In this document: positions 58,757 through 64,000 of the stretch, in pieces
Layout: every line of letters starts with the position of its first letter
Numbering within the stretch: position 1 is the first letter of the stretch
Assembly (NCBI GenBank): GCA_903922735.1
Contig: CAIXUZ010000011.1
Location: 62,001-126,000, forward strand
Length of the DNA: 64,000 bases
Direction of reading: 5' to 3'
Origin: an uncultured Verrucomicrobia subdivision 3 bacterium
Lineage (GTDB): Bacteria; Verrucomicrobiota; Verrucomicrobiia; Limisphaerales; UBA11358
Program-made: the position numbers and the translations under genes
Notes under the pieces: generated by a model
Seen by the model: the letters and a program-made list of their open reading frames with translations, nothing else
What the model was told of the DNA's origin: nothing
The model's database searches: none

Positions 58757-59390
58757 GCGTCATTTTCGTTTCAGGACTGTATCCTTGAGTCGGTTATAAT
58801 CTTCATCGTTCAGTGGGACAAGTAAACGCTCATGTGCTTGAATAAAATCAGGCCGGCTCTTCAGGGTAATCCCAACAGCCTTGGAATACTTAAACCCTCC
58901 TTTTTTCCATGGGTCTAAATACTCATTTACGCTCGCTCGCTCACCAAAAGCACTTAAATATCCATCCTTTTTACGGTCAACCAAGAACACTATCTCTTGT
59001 CCCCACGGTGTAAGAACGGCACCATGGAAAAATACAAGGCATGCCTTGTTGCCATCCTCATCTTTGACAATTATCGGGCTTTTTGACGCAAGATATTCAA
59101 CGAAGCCATCAACAGTAGCCACGTCGTCACCACCAAGAAATCTCACGCTCTCAGGATGCTGGTCAGTGTAATCGAATAGGTAGTAATTCAGAACATCGCA
59201 CCCATATACCCCATTAACCCACATGCCGTGAAGCTGGCGCTTTATTTCCGACCGCGGGATTGCCGTTTGGGGTGGAGTATCTGCGGCGATGGCAATACCG
59301 CACATGAGCAATAGAGTAATAATAATTTTCATGGTGATGCGCTCAATGACACCTAACAGTTAATGGATGACGCCCTGTGCAGCCTATCCT
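58736..59390. repeat. 13-bp direct repeats flanking an orphan gene, with integron-like core site
   Basis: TGCAGCCTATCCT occurs exactly at 58736-58748 and again at 59378-59390, 642 bases apart. On the minus strand, which is the gene's strand, GTTAGGT is found at 59358-59352, 20 bases before the ATG. It fits the integron recombination core GTTRRRY. GCCTAAT follows the gene's stop, close to the other half-site RYYYAAC. The pattern suggests a captured cassette, though no integrase is in the window. Confidence 0.45.
58760..59332 (-). CDS. Secreted orphan protein in AT-richer DNA
   Basis: The 190-residue protein has a signal peptide (MKIIITLLLMCGIAIAADTP). The mature part, with IKRQLHGMWVNGVYGCDVLN, FGERASVNEYLDPWKKGGFK and ERLLVPLNDEDYNRLKDTVL, matches no family I know. 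The gene's GC content is clearly lower than that of its neighbours by eye (many A/T third positions), and it lies between perfect 13-bp direct repeats, so recent arrival by transfer is likely. It could be a lipid- or metal-binding periplasmic protein, but nothing in the sequence decides that. Confidence 0.7.
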   Translation of the reverse strand: MKIIITLLLMCGIAIAADTPPQTAIPRSEIKRQLHGMWVNGVYGCDVLNYYLFDYTDQHPESVRFLGGDDVATVDGFVEYLASKSPIIVKDEDGNKACLVFFHGAVLTPWGQEIVFLVDRKKDGYLSAFGERASVNEYLDPWKKGGFKYSKAVGITLKSRPDFIQAHERLLVPLNDEDYNRLKDTVLKRK

Positions 59391-60098
59391 TTTTCATGAA
59401 ACGACACTAGGCTCGCCGAAAATTGATGTCCAGCCTGAATTTAGGTCGTTTATGGCCCACCCACGCATTTAACAAACCCGCCGCGTCCGCCGCTGGGTAT
59501 TGGCGGGAAGGCTAAAACCGTCTCTTTTTGACCATTTCCAACGGCAAAAGCGTTAAAAACGGCCTTTTTGTCGCATTTTGAGCCGTTTTTGCCTTCTCCG
59601 GTCGCCAGATTGGAGGATTTGGTGGCGCCATTGGAGGATTTAGCGCGACCATTGGAGGATTTGGTGGCGGGACTGGAGGATTTGGCGCGACCATTGGAGG
59701 ATTTGGTGGCGGGACTGGAGGATTTGGCGCGACCATTGGGGGATTTGGTGGCGGGACTGGAGGATTTGGCGCGGCCATTGGAGGATTTGGTGGCACCATT
59801 GGAGGATTTAGCTCGACCATTGGAGGATTTGGCGGCGGGTCTTCCGCCACTGGTTTTATAAAATCTAATAAAAATACTCTTAAATAGTCTTAATACTTAA
59901 TGGCTCCCCCTTGCGATTGAGCCGGTGTCGTGATTTATTCGAAGCGAACCAACAACAAATGAGGCCAACATGCCTACTGGGACCATACGGCTTAATGAAG
60001 GTTGGACGCTAAACAGCGGCCAGCGTTTTGACGAGCCGCCTCACGAATCCCTGCCTGCCACGCCTCTGGTTCAACACAGAAAGAAGGGAGCCAAAATT
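59391..60098. other. Intergenic region with minisatellite
   Basis: No gene is seen in these 708 bases. 59609-59839 is the 21-base repeat array listed separately. 59862-59930 is AT-rich (TATAAAATCTAATAAAAATA) and might hold the promoter of the gene at 60099. An ATG at 59970 opens an in-frame extension of that gene but lacks a ribosome site; the segment may be its leader. Confidence 0.5.
59609..59839. repeat. 21-bp tandem repeat, 11 units
   Basis: Units of the form ATTGGAGGATTTGGTGGCGC start at 59609 and recur every 21 bases to 59819. Variants alternate, giving a 42-base higher-order unit in the middle. All three plus frames and one minus frame translate into 7-residue repeats (for example LEDLARP, IGGFGAT; minus PPNPPMV), but none has an ATG with a ribosome site, so I treat it as a minisatellite. 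Its copy number may vary between strains. Confidence 0.85.
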
Positions 60099-60716
60099 AT
60101 GAATCAAGATTATGTGCCTACCAAACGCAGTGACCGTTATATCTGGTTTAAAAACCTGAGCGGCAATGTCGTGGCGGAGGCGGTGAAATTCGGCGGGGTG
60201 GCGGGCGATGCCACCGCCGTGAAGAATGCCGTGGACGGCGTTGTTACCAAGATGGACGATACCAACACGGCGCAGGACGCGGTGGATTCGGCGCGGACAC
60301 TGGAAACCAATGCGGAAACGGCGGCGCTCGCGCTGGTGCGCGCCAAGGTGGCCAGTTGGAAAAAACTTTCGGGCTGGGCTGCCTCCGGCAGCGCGCAAGT
60401 GCTGGAGGTGGTGGGCAGCAGCTCGACGCTGGATCCTTCCAGCTACCACACCTCGCTCAAGGCATCGCTGGTGCCCGGCGGCGTGAAATTGACCTTCACC
60501 AAAAAAGGCGTGGAAGGCGTGGTCATTTACAGCCGGATCGCCGGCACGGTCAACTGGCTCAAGGTCGGCAGTTGCAACCATTCGCCCTTCACCGACCACA
60601 CGCCGCTGGCGCACGCCGGCGTGCCGGAGCAGCGCGAATACATGGCGCGCGGCATGGTCAAGGACGCGGAGATCGGCCAGGACAGCGACGCGGTGACCGT
60701 GACCTTCGCGGGCTGA
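60099..60716 (+). CDS. Conserved-type hypothetical protein with fibronectin-like C-terminal part
   Basis: The ATG at 60099 follows GAAGGGAG at a good distance and gives MNQDYVPTKRSDRYIWFKNL and 205 residues; the frame from 59970 adds 43 residues without a ribosome site. The N-terminal half is helical (VKNAVDGVVTKMDDTNTAQD, NAETAALALVRAKVASWKKL). The C-terminal half is beta-rich with GVKLTFTKKGVEGVVIYSRI and MARGMVKDAEIGQDSDAVTV, like a fibronectin type III fold. There is no signal peptide. Function is unknown; a structural or phage-tail-like role is conceivable. The downstream gene at 60840 may be linked. Confidence 0.7.
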   Translation: MNQDYVPTKRSDRYIWFKNLSGNVVAEAVKFGGVAGDATAVKNAVDGVVTKMDDTNTAQDAVDSARTLETNAETAALALVRAKVASWKKLSGWAASGSAQVLEVVGSSSTLDPSSYHTSLKASLVPGGVKLTFTKKGVEGVVIYSRIAGTVNWLKVGSCNHSPFTDHTPLAHAGVPEQREYMARGMVKDAEIGQDSDAVTVTFAG

Positions 60717-60756
60717 GGTTTTGGCGGATATCCCGCCATCCCCCCTCATCCCAGCC

Positions 60757-60780
60757 TTCTCCCCCACGGGGGAGAAGGTG
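60757..60780. terminator. Perfect hairpin CCTTCTCCCC/GGGGAGAAGG
   Basis: Ten perfectly paired bases surround a CACG loop 41 bases after the gene at 60099, followed by CCGTCAGGACGG, another short hairpin. Lack of a T-run makes it an uncertain terminator; the sequence resembles a dispersed repeat with similar tracts at 27140-27250. Confidence 0.45.
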
Positions 60781-60839
60781 TCCGTCAGGACGGTTGAGGG
60801 GGCGCGGTTAGCAAACTTCAACTTTAACCATTATTTTTT

Positions 60840-61295
60840 ATGCCCTACGATTCCAATTGGCCCCCGGACCATGCCGACCTGGACGCCGCGCCCTTCCGCA
60901 ACCAGTTCAACGGCCTCAAAGCGCTCATCGATGCGCTCCAAACCCAAGTCGCGGACCAGCAAATCCAGATCGCCGGTTTGCAGGCGCATTTCCCGCTGTC
61001 GGTGCCGGAGATCAGCAGCGACCTCAGTTCCTCCGCCGATGGCAGCATCGACAAAAGCCTGGTGCCGGCTGCGCCGGAGGCGTGGCAATGTGTCGTCACC
61101 GTCAGCAGCGGCATCGACCCCAATCAGGATTTGTCCAACTGCACATTGCTCCCCGTGTTGTCCGGCAGCACGGACGGCGGCACAGTTTGGACGAAGCATG
61201 GCGGTAACGGCGGGGTCGCTCCGCTGGTGGCCATGCGTTATCGGGTGGGCGGCCAGTGGAGCCCGTTCTCCGCGTGGGTGATGTCCGAAACGTGA
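60840..61295 (+). CDS. Hypothetical protein with N-terminal coiled coil
   Basis: The 151-residue protein starts MPYDSNWPPDHADLDAAPFR and continues with a coiled coil, FNGLKALIDALQTQVADQQI. A beta-rich end contains CVVTVSSGIDPNQDLSNCTL and YRVGGQWSPFSAWVMSE. There is no signal peptide. No family is recognised. A short trimerising coil ahead of a beta domain is common in phage tail or fibre proteins and in surface proteins. It follows the gene at 60099 on the same strand after a hairpin. Confidence 0.68.
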   Translation: MPYDSNWPPDHADLDAAPFRNQFNGLKALIDALQTQVADQQIQIAGLQAHFPLSVPEISSDLSSSADGSIDKSLVPAAPEAWQCVVTVSSGIDPNQDLSNCTLLPVLSGSTDGGTVWTKHGGNGGVAPLVAMRYRVGGQWSPFSAWVMSET

Positions 61296-61303
61296 GGGGA
61301 AAA

Positions 61304-61331
61304 GCGGAAAGCGGAAAGCGGAAAGCGGAAA
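61304..61331. repeat. Perfect heptamer tandem repeat GCGGAAA x4
   Basis: Four identical units of GCGGAAA lie just after the stop of the gene at 60840, flanked by GGGGAAAA and GTTTTCC, which can pair. It is a purine-only version of the 7-base periodicity found in other elements. Confidence 0.75.
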
Positions 61332-61358
61332 GTTTTCCAGCCGCCGATGAGAGACAGA

Positions 61359-62009
61359 TTACGGAATCGCGAGGCGGTTGGTGGCGAGGCCGGTTTGTTG
61401 AATCAGATTGGTGAGGCCAGAATTACTCACTGCCTGAACACTGCCGTCAGCAGTCAGGATATTTCCCGCACCGCCATGAAGTTCAGAACTCCAACCGACT
61501 GGATGGTTCGTTGTGATTTCAAGAACACCATTTTTCATGATGCCGCCGACGATGTTTCGGTCGCCGGAATGAAAAGCTTGCTGAGATATCATGTTTGCAT
61601 CCAAACCGACAAAATAACTGATGTTGGTTGCGGAAAAAGCGCCTGAGAAATTAGTGGCATAACTCCGTTTGGCGTCCTTAGGACAGATTAATAGTTTGGG
61701 AGTGGATAATTCATTGGACATGACCTGAAATACGGCTGCCGCATTGCCCAACGCCGCCAATTCCATTGCCCCGCCGTTTGTCACAGAAACTTCCATTGGA
61801 TATTTGTCGCCGTTGTCACCGCTCCAGATCCGGAATGCCAGACCAATTTGTTTCAGGTCATTAACGCAGCCTATCTTGCTCGACCTCTTTTTTGTTGTGG
61901 CAATTGCTGGCAATAAAACTGCCACCACTACAGCCAGAACCGCAATGATCACCAATACCTCCATCAACGTCATAGCCGCGGTCTTGCGATTGGAAAGGCG
62001 TGGTTTCAT
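61359..62009 (-). CDS. Prepilin-like protein with H-X9-DG motif
   Basis: The ATG at 62009 (MKPRLSNRKTAAMTLMEVLV) gives 216 residues; the frame from 62033 adds eight. The processing site is TAA-MTLMEV, with Ala at -1 and Glu at +5, followed by a hydrophobic helix. The Cys pair (IGCVNDLKQIG, LLICPKDAKRS) and the ending HGGAGNILTADGS, exactly His-X9-Asp-Gly, mark the large planctomycete/verrucomicrobial pseudopilin-like family (DUF1559 type). It may use the type II machinery encoded at 9175-21116. It is a singleton here. Confidence 0.85.
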   Translation of the reverse strand: MKPRLSNRKTAAMTLMEVLVIIAVLAVVVAVLLPAIATTKKRSSKIGCVNDLKQIGLAFRIWSGDNGDKYPMEVSVTNGGAMELAALGNAAAVFQVMSNELSTPKLLICPKDAKRSYATNFSGAFSATNISYFVGLDANMISQQAFHSGDRNIVGGIMKNGVLEITTNHPVGWSSELHGGAGNILTADGSVQAVSNSGLTNLIQQTGLATNRLAIP

Positions 62010-62108
62010 GTCCGGACTTTGCTCCCGGCCCAAATTATTGTCCAGAAAATCAGGGCAGAAAAAAACGCGGCCGGTGGGCCGCGTGGTGAAAGCTTGCCGG
62101 GGCGGAAA

Positions 62109-62609
62109 TTATTTCACCGTGTCGGCGGCGACGATTTTCACGCTGATCAGGGTTTGCTTGGCCGTCGGCCGGTCGCCGGGCTGCGTGGGCGTGGTGCCGA
62201 TCTTTTCCAGCACGTCGTCGCCCTTGATGAGCTTGCCGAACGCGGTGTATTGGCGGTCGAGGAAGCGCGGGTCGCCGTGGCAGATGAAGAATTGCGAGCC
62301 GGCGGAGTTGGGATCGTTGGAACGCGCCATGGAGAGGACGCCGCGGACGTGCGGCTTGTCGTTGAACTCGGCCTTGATCTGGTGGCCGGGTCCGCCGGTG
62401 CCCCACAGGTGCTGCTTGGAGTCGTCCTTGGTGTTCGGGTCGCCGCCCTGGATCATGAAGCCTTTGATGACGCGGTGGAAACAGGTGCCGTCGTAAAAGC
62501 CTTTCTTCGCGAGGTCGGTGAAATTCTTGACGTGGCCCGGCGCGACGTCGGGCCAGAATTCGAGGACCATTTCGCCGGCGCTGGTGGTAAGGATGGCAAC
62601 TTCGCTCAT
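62109..62609 (-). CDS. Cyclophilin-type peptidyl-prolyl isomerase (cytoplasmic)
   Basis: The 166-residue cyclophilin has FHRVIKGFMIQGGDPNTKDD with the active-site Arg/Phe set, then GVLSMARSNDPNSAGSQFFI and the closing YTAFGKLIKGDDVLEKI. There is no signal peptide. It catalyses cis-trans isomerisation of X-Pro bonds. It lies 35 bases downstream of a secreted paralogue with which it is about 70 percent identical by eye over the core, so the pair arose by duplication. Confidence 0.95.
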   Translation of the reverse strand: MSEVAILTTSAGEMVLEFWPDVAPGHVKNFTDLAKKGFYDGTCFHRVIKGFMIQGGDPNTKDDSKQHLWGTGGPGHQIKAEFNDKPHVRGVLSMARSNDPNSAGSQFFICHGDPRFLDRQYTAFGKLIKGDDVLEKIGTTPTQPGDRPTAKQTLISVKIVAADTVK

Positions 62610-62644
62610 AGATTTTTGGAGGGGATGGGGGTTGATGAATTATT

Positions 62645-63262
62645 TCACGGTTTCGGCGGGAACGAGGTTTCGGCGGAAACGATTTTGACGCTCTCGATGG
62701 TGACGCGTTTCACGGGGCGGTCCGGCGGTTCCGTCGCCGCGGTGCCGATTTTTTCCAGCACGTCGTCGCCTTTGATGAGCTTGCCGAACACGGTGTACTG
62801 GCCGTCCAGGAAACCGGCGTCGCCGTGGCAGATGAAGAACTGGCTGCCGGCGGAATTCGGGTCGGAGGTGCGCGCCATGGAGAGGATGCCGCGGGCGTGG
62901 TGCTTGGCGTTGAATTCCGCCTTGATGGTGTAGCCCGGGCCGCCCTGGCCCCAGGATTCTTTGGCGGATTCATTTTTGGTGTTCGGGTCGCCGCCCTGGA
63001 TCATGAAGCCTTTGATGACGCGGTGGAAGCAGGTGCCGTCGTAGAAGCCTTTTTTCGCCAGGTCGATGAAGTTTTTGACGTGGCCGGGCGCGACGTCCGG
63101 GTAAAACTCCAGGACCATGGTGCCTTCGCTGGTTTTGACGATGGCGAGGTCCTTGGCGGCCACCGGCATGGCGGCAGCTGGGTTTTTTTTGGTGTCTTCA
63201 GCCCGGGTCGCGGCCACGGCGGCGAACAGGCTGAGGGCGCAGAGCAAATGTATGGCTTTCAT
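62645..63262 (-). CDS. Cyclophilin-type peptidyl-prolyl isomerase (exported)
   Basis: The ATG at 63262 gives MKAIHLLCALSLFAAVAATR, a clear signal peptide, and 205 residues; the frame from 63292 adds ten. The core has the same cyclophilin motifs as the neighbour (FHRVIKGFMIQGGDPNTKNE, GILSMARTSDPNSAGSQFFI). Export suggests folding help for periplasmic proteins, complementing the cytoplasmic copy. A short linker (KKNPAAAMPVAAKD) separates the signal from the domain. Confidence 0.95.
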   Translation of the reverse strand: MKAIHLLCALSLFAAVAATRAEDTKKNPAAAMPVAAKDLAIVKTSEGTMVLEFYPDVAPGHVKNFIDLAKKGFYDGTCFHRVIKGFMIQGGDPNTKNESAKESWGQGGPGYTIKAEFNAKHHARGILSMARTSDPNSAGSQFFICHGDAGFLDGQYTVFGKLIKGDDVLEKIGTAATEPPDRPVKRVTIESVKIVSAETSFPPKP

Positions 63263-63313
63263 GGCCGCGAAATCTTCCACAGGCGCGGGCAAAAGTCACG
63301 CGCGGAATTTGAA

Positions 63314-64000
63314 TCAATTTCCATCCGGCGGCCGCCGGTCTTTATCCATCGAAGCGGTGATGAGGCTGCCGTGATCGCGGCGGCGGGAACGAATCATCAG
63401 GAAAACCAGCAATCCGAGGGCGCCAATGAACAAGGCGCCGATCACCGACAGCCACTCGCGCTCCCGGGCTTCACTGGGAGCGGGAGCGGCGACCGCGCCG
63501 GCGGTATTCGTGGCCGCCTCGGTCTTGGCCCGCGGGTCATTTTTAATTTTCGCCGGCTTGGCGGCGGGTTGATTGGTTTGCCCGACCAGATTGGTTGACG
63601 TGACCGGTTTGGGTGGCGGGTTGCTGTTGGTCGCCGGAATATCCGCCAGATTGGTGCTGACGTGGGTGCCGACGATGACCAGCGAAGGCACAGCGGGAGG
63701 CAGTTGCCGGGGCGCGGTTGATGCCGGCACCGGCGGAAGATCATTAGTGACTTCCGGCGGGGGCGGCGGCAGCGGCAAGGGCGGAAACGGAGGAATAGTA
63801 ACAATGCCCGGCGGGAAATTAACGGTGCAGCCGGTGGGTTTCCCCCGTTGCGTCCGCACCAGCAGCACAAACGGCTGGCGCAAATTCTTCCGCTCGTCCA
63901 GATTTTGCCGGAAAGTCCGGTTGATGCCGTCGGCGTAGGGCGTCCATTTGATTTCGTCCTGGCCGTCGCAAAAAATCAGCACCGTCAGCCGTTCGGAATC
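63314..64000 (-). CDS. Membrane protein with Pro-rich linker (5' end beyond the window)
   Basis: The minus-strand frame is open to the right edge and reads DSERLTVLIFCDGQDEIKWT, then continues for 229 codons to the stop at 63314. A GTG at 63982 is only an internal codon. The visible part has an alpha/beta-like start that recalls a von Willebrand A or similar domain (LTVLIFCDGQDE). A Pro/Thr-rich linker of about 120 residues follows, then one membrane helix near the end (WLSVIGALFIGALGLLVFLM) and a basic tail. It is probably exported with a C-terminal anchor. The identity is uncertain because the main domain is cut. Confidence 0.6.
   Translation of the reverse strand, partial: DSERLTVLIFCDGQDEIKWTPYADGINRTFRQNLDERKNLRQPFVLLVRTQRGKPTGCTVNFPPGIVTIPPFPPLPLPPPPPEVTNDLPPVPASTAPRQLPPAVPSLVIVGTHVSTNLADIPATNSNPPPKPVTSTNLVGQTNQPAAKPAKIKNDPRAKTEAATNTAGAVAAPAPSEAREREWLSVIGALFIGALGLLVFLMIRSRRRDHGSLITASMDKDRRPPDGN

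Noticed and set aside
58736-59390. A complete integron
   Set aside because: Neither an integrase gene nor a full attC pair can be shown from the sequence; only a single cassette-like unit is proposed.
59609-59839. CRISPR array
   Set aside because: The 21-base units are directly adjacent, with no unique spacers, and no cas gene is in the window.
59512-59861. Proline-rich (minus) and LEDLARP-repeat (plus) proteins over the minisatellite
   Set aside because: Both depend on GTG or TTG starts without ribosome sites and are automatic consequences of a 21-base repeat without stops.

Overview
This window looks like chromosomal DNA of a soil or freshwater verrucomicrobiote, most likely a Pedosphaera/Limisphaerales-type member. 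That assignment is an inference from gene content; no rRNA gene or marker alignment was available. The clues are high GC, many secreted proteins with Gram-negative signal peptides, planctomycete/verrucomicrobial families (ThuA-like, DUF1080, PmoA/DUF6807, Tat-exported Gfo/Idh/MocA oxidoreductases, an H-X9-DG prepilin-like protein), pseudopilins with the AFTLVE-type processing motif, and very abundant short periodic intergenic repeats.

Layout. 1-3475 is a disturbed region: an alpha-L-rhamnosidase-like gene running off the left edge, a GH127-like gene cut just after its CC motif and joined tail-to-tail to a cut PocR-domain gene, a short HsdR fragment, and heptamer repeats. 3476-8394 is a tight four-gene cassette: a WXG100-like protein, two more small helical proteins, and a 1304-residue membrane-anchored FtsK/EccC-like ATPase with one intact and two degenerate ATPase modules. 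This is the best candidate for an undescribed type VII-like secretion system. A sigma-54-type promoter at 8490-8504 then precedes a small secreted protein and a nearly complete type II secretion operon (gspE, F, G, H, I, J, K, L, M, a C-like gene, and a secretin split over two genes; 9175-21116). A PilS/NtrB-like kinase and an NtrC-like sigma-54 activator follow, with an antisense-oriented beta-helix gene between them, so the regulator of the sigma-54 promoter may be encoded at the far end of the same locus.

25816-34481 holds a DUF1080 hydrolase, a YbjQ protein, an MMPL/HpnN-like lipid exporter, a repeat-rich envelope protein of unknown function and mlaE-mlaF-mlaD: an outer-membrane lipid trafficking block. 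34484-36828 is an EVE-domain gene and the rpsB-tsf operon with promoter, structured leader and intrinsic terminator. 36977-40104 is a cytochrome c / porin cluster (four heme sites in three proteins around one beta-barrel). 40124-42399 has tgt, a double-ACT protein and a DUF1232-like protein.

42511-51651 is a sugar catabolism region (two Tat-exported Gfo/Idh/MocA proteins, ThuA-DUF1080 and ThuA-PmoA fusions, a TIM-barrel isomerase, a divergent AraC regulator) that resembles oxidative 3-keto-glycoside pathways. Arginine genes argB, argD and argF are interleaved with it and with repair and housekeeping genes (an AlkA-like glycosylase, an RluA-type synthase, PpiD, hemB). 58736-61334 is accessory DNA: an AT-richer orphan gene between 13-bp direct repeats with an integron-like core site, an 11-copy 21-bp minisatellite, and two lineage-type unknown genes. 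The window ends with a prepilin-like gene, two tandem cyclophilins and a membrane protein cut by the right edge. No tRNA, rRNA, CRISPR array or transposase was seen.
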